Shown in pieces: positions 12,701 to 26,200 of a DNA stretch of 64,000 nt (positions are counted from its first letter, which is position 1; the number at the start of each line of letters is the position of its first letter). Location: contig JAESUZ010002688.1 of the NCBI GenBank assembly GCA_017311185.1, positions 62,001 to 126,000 of the forward strand. The letters are read 5' to 3'. Source of the stretch: Proteles cristata cristata (taxonomy: Eukaryota > Chordata > Mammalia > Carnivora > Hyaenidae). A model generated the notes under the pieces. The model was not told the origin of the DNA and ran no database searches. It saw only the letters and a program-made list of their open reading frames with translations. Made by a program: the position numbers and the translations under genes.

Positions 12701-14507
12701 AAGTTACACTATGGACCAAACATTAAGAACACTTAAAAATTCATCTCAAAATGGCTCCCCAGAATTATCCAGCACATTTAGTGCTCTAGGCAAAGCTCCA
12801 TTCAAATCAAGAACATTTTTGTGTCCCGTTTCTCAGTAGCATTAGATCTGTCATCTTCATACATCCAGGCTGAACCAGACAATGACTTCAGTTTTACCTT
12901 CAGTAAAGCTACAGAATAAAGCACCTGAAGCAATTCAGGCCAATGGAGAGAACACATGACTATTAATCATAAGACCTGAGTATCAGATACGGCACTGCCC
13001 TATACTTGGCTTTGACAACTCATGTCTCTGACTTTTCCCTGGCCTCAATGTGTCAGTCAGTGAAACAGGAACTACATAATTTGCTATGAAAACCCATTAC
13101 GTGAAGGATGCAGAGCACCATGAAATGTCTGAACATAACAGTAAAAAAATGCACGGCAGATTCTATGTGCTAATTTAGAATGTAAACTGCACAGGGGCAC
13201 TTGGGTGGCTCAGTTGGTTAAGCGTCCCACTCTGGCTCAGGTCATGATCTCGCGGTCCTTGAGTTCGAGCCCCGCATTGGGCTCTGTGCTGACAGCTCAG
13301 AGCTGGGAGCTGCTTCAGATCCTGTGTTTCCCTCTCTCTCTGCCCCTCCCCCGCTCACACTCTGTCTCTCTCTCTAACATAAATGGATATTAAAAAAATA
13401 ATAAAAAAAGAAAGTAAATGGCACACTAATTTGAAATATAAAGAAATGTCTGTAAGTGACAAATAGATAGATGTTTCCTACCTCAATATCAGAGATCTCA
13501 AAGTTACTTAACTAAGTACCCTTGAGCGATTATGAAAAATTAGATGTTTAATGCTACGTATTTGTCTTGGAGGATGATTCACATACTGTTTTGGCTGCTG
13601 GGAAATGGCTGCATATATGTCTGGACATGCAGTTTCACCGCTCCCCTAAGAACATTCCAGCTCACGAACCACACCATTTGCCTCATTCCGCCATGGGAGG
13701 TTTTTAACGCTGTCAAACATCTAACAGTGTACTGCTTAGTCCCCCAGATTTCAGCAGGTCCTTCTCATGAAAATATCACCTCCAAAATAAAGCTGAATGT
13801 GGGAAAAACACGCTCAGTCACAAAGGTAGATGCTACTCCACCCATGACCATGACCATGACAGGGAAGGGAACAGCCCCACTGACTCACTCACTCTTTGGC
13901 AGATACTCAGCATCACTTTCGTTCCCACTGGTTTCACCTGAAAAGAGAGAAAGAGTTCCTATTTGTCTTGTCCAATGGCAGGAAGTCCATGGGACTTCAA
14001 AGGTGTCAAAGCTTACACAGCCTGGACACGTGGAGTCAGGAGTTACCAGGGTGCCAGGCCACTCTCCAGGCCACCTGCTTACAACCACGTAGGGCGGTCA
14101 CACAAGAGAACCAAGGCTCAGAGTGGCCACTAATATACCCTAGCTCCTTCCTCGTCTCTCGGCTCATCCCTGAGAAGTCCGGTTCAGAACAGACTCTATT
14201 TCTACATTCACATCCTTTTTCTTTATATCAACCTGGCTAAATAAACACCTCAATACAGAACAAACCATGAATTTAGAGTAAAAGGAAACTGTGAGGCTCA
14301 GAGGGATAACCACACATTTATGAAGAAGCATCTGATCTATTTTATGGTGCTTCTAAGCTACTTCTAGGCCAAATTCGCTGTTCTTTTACTCTGAATTCTT
14401 ACAGTGCTCAGACTGCTTTGAACTGCTCTTATTTTCCTCAGTACCTTGGTTATAAGAAGCTATGCTTTTACAAGGGGTATTTTGTACCACAGTGCTGGAC
14501 ACATGGC

Positions 14508-14540
<33 letters not shown>

Positions 14541-17500
14541 GCTTTCTGAACGAGTGAATAAAAAATTTCTAGATCAAGGCTGAAAACTTAAAGCAAAATG
14601 TTAAGAATGTTAAGTGTCAGAAAGGGAAAAATCTTTCTGGAACCTTCCTCCCTTTCCTCTTTCTTTTCTTTCTTGCCAGACTCTTCCAGAGGTTCTTAAG
14701 GGGTGTGTGATGCTAAGCACACAAACAGGACTTTCTGTAACAAGAAAAACAAGACTAGAAGTCATACGTGAAAAATGTATCTAGGTTTGATGATATAAAA
14801 ATGGAAATTTCTACTTAATAAGAAATTACTAAATTCAAAAGGTGAACAATAAACTGGGAAAATAACTAATACACATCGCAGACACAAGGATAAATTTCTT
14901 CATATTCAAGTTGCTGTTGCAAACGAGTAAGAAAAATTACAGCACAACAGAAAAAGGAATAAAGGGTAGGAAGAGGCAATCCAAAGAAGAAGATTTATAA
15001 CTTTCTATAAACATGACAATTGTCCAAATTTATACTTAAAGAAATGTAAATTAAAATAATAAATAAGCTATAATATTCAACCATGCCGTTGGCAAAAATA
15101 AAAAGCTTTAATAAAACACAGTATTAGTGAAGGCTATGAGAAAAACTCATTTTATATTTCCATAGAAATATAAACAGTTATGTAATCTGTGGGGCAATTT
15201 GGCAACAGTTATAAAAAATTTTAAATGTACATGTGTTTTGGTTAAGTCCAATGCTAAGAACTGATTCTACAGATGTATTCTTACCAATATACAAAGATAT
15301 ATACAAAAAGATACGTAATGCAGTATTGTTTGAAGAGCAATATATATATATATATATGTATATAGTGTATATATACACATACATAGAACTTCAATATCCA
15401 TAAATTGTGAAACAACCAAAATGTCTATTCTGTGTTGATACCGAAAGAACTCTAAAATATATTACTTTTTTTTTTTTTAACTTATGTTTTATTTATTTCT
15501 AGGAGAGAGAGAGACAGGGTGAGCAGGGGAGGGTCAGAGAGAGTGGGAGTCACAGACTGAAACAGGCTCCAGGCTCTGAGCTGGCAGTCAGCACAGAGCC
15601 CGACGCGGGGCTCGAACCCGCGAACTGCGAGATCATGACCTAAGCGAAAGTCGGACGCTTAACCGACTAAGCCACCCAGGCGCCCCATTACTTTTTTTTT
15701 TTTTTAATTTGAAGCAAGATATACAAATTCTAAACGGTATAAAAAACTATTTAGGTAGGCGTGCCTGGGTGGCTCAGTTGGCTGCATGCCTGACTTCCGC
15801 TCAGGTCATGATCGCGCAGTTTGTGGGTTCAAGCCCCGCGCTGGGCTCTGTGCTCACAGCTTGGATCCTGGAACCTGCTTTGGATTTTGTGTCTCCCTCT
15901 CCTTCCCCTCTCTGCTCTCATTCTCTCTCAAAATTAACTAAACATTAAAAAATGTTTAAAAACTAAAATCACAATGCAATTGAATTATTCACTCCTCTTT
16001 AAGAAAAAAAACCTATTTGGGTAGAAAAAATATTTGCATGTGCATAAAATTTTCTGGGAGGTTTGGGAAACTGTGGGATTTAATTTTTTTCTCATTCTAT
16101 ATTATTTTAATTTTTTGCTGTGCTCATTTAAATTTTTTAATATTAGGAATAAGAGAACATTAAAAAATGAACGTTCTTCACAGGAGATGTAACAGAAATA
16201 GTAGCTATTTAAACTGTGTGTACTGTATAGGTTTTGGGGGGGTTTGGATTTTTTTTTTTAAGTAGGCTCCACACCCAAACATGGGGCTTAAACTCACCAC
16301 CCTTAGATCAAGAGTGGCATGCTCTACTGATTGGGCCTACAAGGAGCCTCCTTTATTTTATTAAAAAAAACTTTTTTAGGGGTACCTGGGTGGCTCAGTT
16401 GGTTGAGCGTCTGACTGTCGATTTTGGCTTAGGTCATGATCTCACGCTGTCAGCGCAGAGCCCTGCTTGGAATCCTCTCTCCCTCTTGTTCTTGCCCCTC
16501 CCCCACTCACATGCCTGTGCTGTCTCTGTCTCAAAATAAATAAATAAACATTTTTAAGAATTATTTATAGTAGACTCCATGCTCAATGTGGGGCTTGAAC
16601 TCATGGCCCTCTGATCAATAGTCACATGCTCTTGTACACATTTGAGGTGTACAATATAGCTATCTGACAAGTGCGTACGGTACACTGTGCTCATCACAAG
16701 CGTAGCTACTATCTTACAGGCATTATAACTTCACATTAACCACCATGGTAGAAAGCACACTCGGTATGAAGGAACAAACACTGTGAGCTCTTGAGTCCTG
16801 TTTGTGCCCTTAGTATCAGGCACTTCATATATATATACATATGTATTTTTTTTTTTTTTTAGTGTTTATTTATTTTTGAAGGAGAGAGAGCATGAGCAGG
16901 GTAAGAGCAGAGAGAGGGAGACAAGAATTCAAAGCAGGCTCCAGGCTCTGAGCTGTCAGCACAGAGCCCAACACGGGGCTCGAACTCACAAACGGTGAGA
17001 TCGTAACCTGAGCTGAAGTTGAACGCTCAGCCGACCAAGCCGCCCAGATGCCCCAGCATCAGGAACTTCTTAGGGGCCTATCAAGTGTGTGGAAAGAAAG
17101 AAAAGGAAGGGGAAAGGAAGGAAAGGTAATACAACTGTAAGAGACCCTCCGAAAGCTCATCTAGGTGGCTTTCTACATTGACATCTGCAGGTTCTGGTGG
17201 TCTGCATTCTGAGACACTAATTGGAGGCTGAGGGATTTATAAGCCAAGAGGAGAATCTATTTAGAATCTGTAGGAATCAAAAGAGAAATACGTTGTCCCT
17301 TTTTTACATGTGACTTCAAGACACAAAATTATAATGACAGAATTGAGGAAGGGCAATATATCATTTTGCAACAGCTGATAACTAAAAGTTAAGAAATGTT
17401 TAGGTTGGAACAGATTCAGTAAGACCTTGCATGTACTGACAGAGTAGGTAAAGAAATTATCTGGTTCTACCAGTCATTGTTGATCTACAGACAAAAGCTT

Positions 17501-20173
17501 TAAGGAGGAAAACAAAATCGGAGAATGTGTGACTATGAGCCAGGACTCCTCAGGCCTACAGGAGGAGCCGGTCACAGGGCACATTTCCTCGGAGCCATGC
17601 AAAAGGAAAAACACACTTGTGGGGAAGGGGTATAATTTAGGGACTACTCCTTTTTTTCTTTCCTTCCTTTCTTCTTTTTTGTGATTGTTGTTATAAGTTC
17701 GCAATTCATGCTGTTGAATTTTTTTTTTCAATAATGATACAGTGGGGGAAAAAGAAGGTCTGGCTCTTCAAAAACCTATCTTAGAGCCAAATTTACTGAA
17801 ATGTTCCTAATCCATAAAGCATAAGGCATGCAAATAAAATGAGATCAGTAAGAGCCTACTTGGTGCACCATAAGCATTGAGAATGTAGCTGTCAGTAGAT
17901 TGCTATGAATCTGGGAAAATGGTAATGCTTTGTAAGAATGTGTCCTGGCCCCAGGGTCTTGAAATATGACATAATTTGCAATTTGCACTTTATTTTCTTA
18001 TCTAGAAACAGTGACGATAAGGTCTGTCACAAAGGGCTCTTTAGAAGATTAATGATAATGAGTCTAAATAATTCCATCTTCTGTATCTAGTTCTGAAATA
18101 TACACATAGAAAGCCTTTGACAGTATCCTTGTTGGGGATACAAAAAACACGTGGAGAAATCATTTAACGGCTAAAAATCAAGGTATATGAGAAAAATGGA
18201 GAGTAGCTGTTGGTGACAGGAAAGGGCCGGACTTCATGGTGCCATGCTCCTTCCTTCAAACCGACACTTCCTCCTCTGGGGCTCAGCTTCTTCTGGAAAT
18301 TAAGGACTGTCCCTGGCTCCTGGTATGTCATCCATGACATAGAGTATGTAGGAAATCTACTACTACATTCAGGAAGTGGTTCCTATTAGCAGCAATAACC
18401 AAAATGATTTCTTCTGCAGCAGAGAAGATTAATACGTGTTTTGATAACTGCTTTGGAAAATATGGAAACTTGTATCTAAAATGGTGACGAGCTGATTGCA
18501 GAGTAAGAAGAAACAGGCTTAAATTGGAGCAGGGAGGATTTTTATTTTCAGATGGTAATTGTTGGCATGTAGAACAGATTTTCGAGGGAAATTAAGAAAT
18601 TTCTGTCTTTGGATGTTTGCAAAAATAGGAAACATTCTTCTCTGGTTATGACGTGGCTGTTTCTCACTTGACAAAAATTGCTAAATTCTGCATATTCTTT
18701 GTCAGATGACCAAGCTAAGAATCTTGCATGAGGCTAAGAAAATTCTAATAATTCGCTACGGATGTTGAAAGTTTCTTGGGGCACCTGGGTGGCTCAGTCG
18801 GTTAAGCACCCGACTTCGGCTCAGGTCATGATCTCACTGTTTGTGAGTTCGAGCCCTGTGTCCAGCAGTGTGCTGACAGCTCAGAGCCTAGAGCCTGCTT
18901 CAGATTCTGTGTCTCCCTCTCTCTCTGCCCCTCCTCTGCTCCTGCTCTGTCTCTCCTCTCTCAAAAACGAATAAACATTAAAAAAAAAATTAAAAGAAAA
19001 AGACAATGTAACTTTTATCTAGGCATCTGAAGGATAAAACTACTACTGAACTTAGTAGATGGCTACCATTTCTGTGCCACATACCTGCGGTCTATATATA
19101 CCTAATACTCTCAGTTCTCTACTGATAAATGGCTATACATCAAAGCAGGATTATAAAATAATGCAATCTGCCTATAAGAATTAATCTCACTGGTTTAGAA
19201 TTATTTTTTAACGTATTTAGTTTTTAATTTTTTAACTTCAGTATTACTTGCCAGAGAACTAAGTAAAAGGGATTTGAGGAAGAATAAGAAATAATCCCTT
19301 ATCCTAAGTAAGTTGCACTTAAGTGGGATAGATAGGAAAGTAAACCAAAAATTCTAATTTACATAAATGTCAAGTTATAGGACTCTCCCCTCAAATGCTG
19401 GTAGCTCTGCACAGCTGGAACAATTCTTACCTTTTGGGGGAGGTGTGTCTTTTCCAGCATACGGGTGTAACTTTACCCTCTTTTTCCCTCTCTTAGACTC
19501 AAATATGTCCGCGATTTTCAATACAAGCTGAAAAGAGACCAACAAAGCACAAGTTAAAACTAACACCAGGCATCTGGTGGCTCATTGGTTAAGCATCTGA
19601 CTTTGGCTCAGGTCATGATCTCATGATTCGTGAGCTCGAGCCCCACATGAGGCTCTGCGCTGACAGCATGGAGCTTGTCTCAGATCCTCTGCCTCCCTCT
19701 CTCCCTGGCCCTCCCACACTCGTGCACTTCTCTCTCTCTCAAAAATAAACATTAAAAAAATTTTTCAAGAAAAACTTTATTTTTAAGTAATCTCTACAGC
19801 CAATGTGGGGCTTGAGCTTACAACCTCGAGATCAAGAGTCACATGCTCCACTGATGGTGCCTCACATTTTTTTCCCCTAAAGATTGAACACCAAGTTTTC
19901 ATATTAATTATTAGGGATTCTCATTCAGAGAAAGATCCATTTTAAAAATAACAACCTTGACATTTTTTCAGTTTTGAATCTAAACTAATGTTTAGTAATA
20001 TGATATGTTGTTCTAATAACAAAGTATAACAGGGGTAGAGAAGGAGGGAAGGATATCTCCTTTCCAGAAGGATCCAGCACATGCTCTTAAGAGAAATTCC
20101 TTATCATTCCTCATCACAGCATGCAAGAAACCTGCATTGCACTCTGTTTTTTTTCTGAAATTCATTTATTTAT

Positions 20174-20216
<43 letters not shown>

Positions 20217-23200
20217 ACAAAAAGAGGAGGGGCAGAGAGAGAAGGAGACAGAGAATCCCAAGCAGACTCCGCACTGTCAGCACAGAGTCCAACTTCAGGC
20301 TTGACCTCATGAACCATAAGATCATGACCTGAGCTGAAGCCAAGAGCCGGACGCTTACCCAACTGAGCTCCCTGGGTACCCCGTACACTCTATTTGTTGA
20401 GCAAGCCTTTCCTATCACCCAGAGTAGGAAGTGGAATACTCCTTCCACTCGGAAGGCAGAGTAAGGCTCAGTGATTTCTGCTCCCAGGAATTCTTCACAA
20501 AAAGAAGATAATCATGCTGACAAAAGTTTTTGTTAAAGCGAATACTCTCTTTGCTACTGGGGACACTAATATTACAATCTATTTTTTTTTTATTTTATTT
20601 TTTTTTAATGTTTTATTTATCTCTAGGGGAGAGAGAGAGAGAGAGAGACAATGTGAGCAGGAGAGGGTCAGAGAGAAGGAGTCACAGACTCTGAAACAGG
20701 CTCCAGGCTCTGAGCTGGCAGTCAGCACAGAGCCCGACGCGGGGCTCGAACCCACGAACCGCGAGATCATGACCTAAGCGAAAGTCGGACGCTTAACCGA
20801 CTAAGCCACCCAGGCGCCCCAACAATCTATTTTAGAAACATCATAAAAATAGGAGGCTCTCAAATATGCTTTAGTATAAAACCCAGGCTCCATTTAATAA
20901 GCATTACTCAGAATATTTTTCTTTGCTGCTAGGAGGTGTGTATGAGAGAAACAGATAGACACGGACACACATACACAAAGTAGGATTAGAAAGATGGAGG
21001 CTCCTGGGTGGCTCTGTCGGTTGAGGGTGCAACTCTTGATTTTGACTCAGGTCATAATCCCAGGATTTGTGATTGAGTACTATTCTCTCTCTCCCTCTGC
21101 CCTCCTCCCCAACTGCACACACGTGCATGCTCTCTCTCTCTAATTAAAGTAAAAAAAAATTTTTTTTAAAGGGGAAAGATATGTGAACAATACTCAAATT
21201 TAAAAAATTTTTTTAAAAGGGGAAGGATATGTGAACAATACTCAAATTTAAAAAAAATATTTAAAAAATATTTTTTAAAAGAGGAAAAAACCAAGCTGAT
21301 GAAGAGTCACTTTTTTAAAAAAATTTTATGTTCTTATTTATTTTTGAGAGACAGAGCGCAAGAAAGAAAGGGACAGAGAGACAGGGAGATAGAATCCGAA
21401 GCAGGCTCCAAGCTAGCACAGAGCCCAGTGTGGGGGCCTGAATTCATGAACCATGAGATCATGACCTGAGTCAAATTCAGACACTTAACTGACAGAGCCA
21501 CCCAGTCACCCCACTAAACATCCACTTTTTTTTTTAATGTTTTTTTTTTTTTTTTTTTTTTAATTTCTGAGAGAGAGAGAGATAGTGTGAGCATGGGAGG
21601 GTCAGAGAGAGAGGGAGATACAGAATCTGAAACAAGCTCCAGGCTCTGATCTGGCTGTCAGCACAGAGCCCGACACGGGGCTCCAACCCACGAACTGTGA
21701 GATTGTGACCTGAGCCAAAGTCGGATGCTTAACAGACTGAGCCACCCAGGTGCCCCAAACAGTTCCTCCCAAACTTTTAAAAGAAGGAATTGGCTCAGCA
21801 TGTGGCTCTTGATCTTGGGGTTGTGAATTCAAGCCCCACGTTGGGTGAAGAGATTGCTTAAATAAATAAACTTAAATAAAAAGGAGAAATTCATTAGTTT
21901 GCCATGTGTATTTCTTTTTTTCTTAAAATTCCAAGCTTTTTCTTAATGATTAATCCTGATTTAACATATTTAATGCCTCCAAATTACAACTGTTAGGAAC
22001 ATAAGAGCCAACAAAGTTTGAGGAGAATGTTCTTGTTTTCTCCTTTGTCCTTGTTTCCCCAGCAATCCTGGCAATCCACAGGCAGTGAATCAGTCCAGCA
22101 CAAGAAAAATAACATGTGAGAAACATGTGCTTCCAATATGCAGATTATTCCCACATTTTTGGATGGGTTTGTGCTTTTAAAGATTTTTGTAATATGGAAA
22201 CCAACTTGACAATAAACTGTAATTAAAAAAAAGATTTCTGTAGCTGCCATTCAAGTGAAAAATTACCAGTGTTCTTAAATATTACTGTTGTAAAAAAAAA
22301 AAACCCAAGAGAATCTAACATAAAAAGATATTGTTAGGGGCTATTAAGGAAAGATATATGGAAGTAAACATGTATTATGGGGACATATGGCCAAAAATAG
22401 TATAATTATTAATGAGCATCTGAAAATTATACTCAAAAGTAGCCTCCAATATTATAAAGGAAAGAGAACTATCTGTTCTAGAAATCGGAGATAAAGTAAT
22501 AAAATGGAAATTCTGGCTATGAGTTGGGAAAAGAAGCCTACATTTACCTTCCAGTTGCAGGAAATATTGTAGAATATGCTTCCTAAGGAATGGTAGACAC
22601 CGTACTGCTATACACAGTGGCCACGAACAATGAGAGACATCAGGAAGTCTGTTGTAGCAACCGAGCCCACGCGGGCTTCCACAGGAGGGAAAGAGGGGAA
22701 GGGTGGGGAGCAGGCATATGGACGAGATCAGTGATTTCCAAACTGTGAAACCGGTTTCCTTTCCAGGGAAAGCTCTAGTCATCAAAGGGGAAGTAAATGA
22801 AAACTGCTTTCCTCATGGAATGTTGTTGCTGAAGACACCGACAGGTCAAAATCGGATTTGCAAGAACATTCTAATAAAATTTAACCTGAAGAGGGTCGCA
22901 GTAGAAATGCTAACGGCTTGTTCCTGCCTGGCCATCAAGAGTAGGAATTCACAGTCCTATTTTCCCACCTCACATCTCAAAAAAAAAGACCAGTGGGGGA
23001 ATGAGTAGAAAAGGAGAAGTGGGAGAGCATCACCCCTAATCAAAAAGAGAACAAGCTTTGAGTACCTGGAGGATCCACATCACCTAAAACACTGGGGCAT
23101 GAAGTTAAAAGCACTGCAGGTTTCCTCGGGTCTCATTAAAGCCTACAATCCGTTATTCCCAAATATTTTGTTAATGTCATTCCAAGCACCACATCTTAAG

Positions 23201-26200
23201 TGCAATTCCTTCTGTGACTGTATTGTGGCCCCTGTGACCGCTGTCATCTCTGAGCCACATAGGAGGCTGCTTTGCTGGGCCAGCATGTTGTATCAGAGAA
23301 TACGGCAGAATGCCCAGTAATTCTCTCCACGTCTGATTTTACATCTTCCTCAGCACACACAGGAGATTAAACAGTTGAGGATTTTTTTTTTCACTGACAG
23401 AGATCTGTTTAGCGCTTTTTTAAAAACTGTGTGTCTTTAACGCTTCACATAGTAAGGAGGGAGGGGCAGGAAAGAGATCAGAAGAATTAAAGTATTGTGG
23501 AACAGAATATTTCCCAAGGAGCCAATCGGCAGTTACTAAACCAAGAAACAGCTGTGGCTTTTGTTTAATGTTGAAATCGGGTACAAAAATTCTGTGCTAG
23601 ATGGAGACATGTAGCTAAATTCAGATGGGATGAAGGAAAGGAAGACCCTTTAAATGATCTGCTTTTTTTTTTTTTTTCATTTCTACACAGTTACCCCGAA
23701 AACATTCTGAATTACAGAAGAACCACGTAACATAAAAATATAAAAATACTGTCATGCACTTTCGGAAGTGTCCCTCCTTAAAAAAATGTATCTGTCAAAA
23801 AGCATGTATCTCTGTTTACAAATAATCCAAGTTTCTCCATTTTGGTTCTAAGAGCTCTGACGGAGATGATTTAGATTTATTGCCTTCTCTCCCTTGAGAG
23901 AGATATCATTTATTTAATGTAATTGCTGATAATTTCTATCCCCAAGGGAGAGTCAAATTTCTTTTTTCTTCCTTTAGCCCCAAATTAAAGGCATATATTT
24001 TGTTAGTGCTGAAAATCTGTAAATTCAGGCACAAACCGTTTCCTTCAGCAATTCTATAGGTGAGTGAGAATAACCGCACTGAAGCCAGCTTTGCAGAACA
24101 TCCTCTTATGGGAGATTCTGGTGCTTCCTTGAGACAGGCAGCTGATTTTAAGGAGCACTAAGGTAAAGGAAGTGAACTGTCCATCTAAAGTCAATTTTTC
24201 AGATCCCTAAAGAAACCCTGGCAAGTCTCTCATGCATTCTTCTTTCATGAGCAAAAACCTAAAACTTGAGGCTGCTTTCCAAACCTTCTCATCCCAACAG
24301 ATCAGTTCTAACTTATGATTCATTTCAGTCTAAAGTTTATTTATTCTCACTTATGGAAACGAAGTAAGGGTCAAAGAATGAAAGTACTGGAGCCCCTACC
24401 CTTGGAAGATTTTTCCTTTTCCTGTTTGCAACTTCTCCGGCTCGGAAAAGCTTCCATTCCGTTAAAGTGACAGGCAGAGTGGTATCCTTTGTGAGCTTTG
24501 ACCGTAAAAAAGCTTGGGAGGTCTTCAATTCCATAGTCTTCCGGTGCAGGAACTGTGGTTTGGGAGGAAGCTAAAACAGGAGAAGATGTACTGGTAAGGG
24601 TGAGATCGTCTATGTAATGCCTATGTTCTCAAGGTCAAGTTATTTCAGAAAAAGATTCATCTTGTCTTTAAATTCATCTTGGTTGAGGATACCATAATTT
24701 CCTTTTCACCATTTGTAAAGACGTTTCTCAGGCTTCAAATCCAAAATTCTACTACAGTGTAGTCAAATCTCCAGAAAATGAGAGCTCAGAGTCCTCGTTA
24801 ATGAATGGCAGTCTTTGCCTGCAGGGGTGACAAATGCTTTCAGGGACCAGACAGGTAATTGAGGCCACAGGCTGTGTAAGACTAGTAGGGAGCTGTGGTT
24901 AACTACAGTGGAATGAAAAGCTCATGGCTCGTTTAAAGGTGTTCATATTCTAATTTTTTTGAAGTGCTAGTAAATGAGCAAACAAACAAACAAACAAAAA
25001 ACCCAAAAGCGAAGCACTCAAAAAGCTGTGTGCGGCCCAAAACCATCCACAAAGAACAAAAAAATCCCACCACTACCAACAAAACCTGTATTTCAGGGTC
25101 TCTACATCTTCCCTCATTAAATCATTTTAACCTTTTTGTGGAGATCGTAAACAAGATTCTTATGTTTTCTCATATTCACTATATATGATGTTTTCTCATA
25201 CGAATTCTTTGGTTATACCTTTGGTGCTCTGAAAGCACTTTTAGGAGGTGGCAGTTTCCAGGCCGAAGGGGATCTCCACATGGGCAAAGGCTGCACTGGA
25301 ATATCTTCATATGTATTTTCTTTGGACGGATCTTGAAAAAGAACGGGGGAGAAAGGTTTACAGAAACATAGTTACATGGAAACAAAGTGACTACAGCTAG
25401 AAAAAGAAAGATCGAACTGACTGAATACACTCAGCTTCCTATTCTACATCGCTGTAGGGATGTAGGTCTCAAAATCAACTGCACTTTAAGTCTGTAAATC
25501 ACTCGGGCATCAAACCAAGCTAAATGAATTCTCAAAACACTATACTATAAACATCTACTTCTGAACTAAGCAGTCCACTAAACTAGCTGTAAAAACCATT
25601 CAAGAACAAAAGAATTTATATGACTAAAGTTCCCATACTAAAAAGAAATATCAAGGGGTGCCTGGGTAGCTCAGCTGGAGGAGCGTCCGACTGTTGATTT
25701 TGGCTCAGGTCATGATCCCAGGGATGTGGGATTGAGCCCTGTGTCAGGCTCTGCACTGGGTGTGAGGACTGCTTAAGATTTTCTCTCTCTTTCCCTCTGC
25801 CTCTCTCTCCAGCAAGATATTCTTGGTTATAAAAGAAAACACCATCCTACAGTTACGAGCTCCACCACCAAATTCATACTTGTCAAATTTATTTTTTTTA
25901 ACATTTTATTTATTTCTGAGAGAGAGAGACAGCATGCGCAGGGGAGGGTCAGAGAGAGAGAGGGAGATACAGACTCTGAAGCAGGCTGCAGGCTCTGAGC
26001 TGTCAGCACAGAGCCCGACGCGGGGCTCGAACCCACGAACCATGAGATCATGACCTGAGCCGAAGATGGCCGCTTAACCAACTAAGCCACCCAGGCACCC
26101 CCATTAAATTTAACTGCAAAGTTTGTAGACACGTACATATGATATCCTCATAGATATTGTCCTCAGATTGTGTATAATAAAGTGCTGAGCCAGAATTTCT

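Larger units (their letters stand above)
14900..16165 (+). mobile_element. L1M 3'-end fragment, split by two SINEs
   Basis: Order of decayed L1 3' sequence: GGGGCAATTTGGCAACAG, AACAACCAAAATGTCTATTC, then a 3' UTR with TTCTGGGAGGTTTGGGAAAC and a T-rich end. SINEs at 15466-15686 and 15757-15960 interrupt it. 14100-14900 before it holds no recognised feature apart from the AC run. Confidence 0.65.

Noticed and set aside
13544..14092. 182-codon plus-strand open frame across exon 6
   Set aside because: It is antisense to the real DENND2C exon 6 and its flanks; repetitive TMTMTM-like composition and no homologue recognised.
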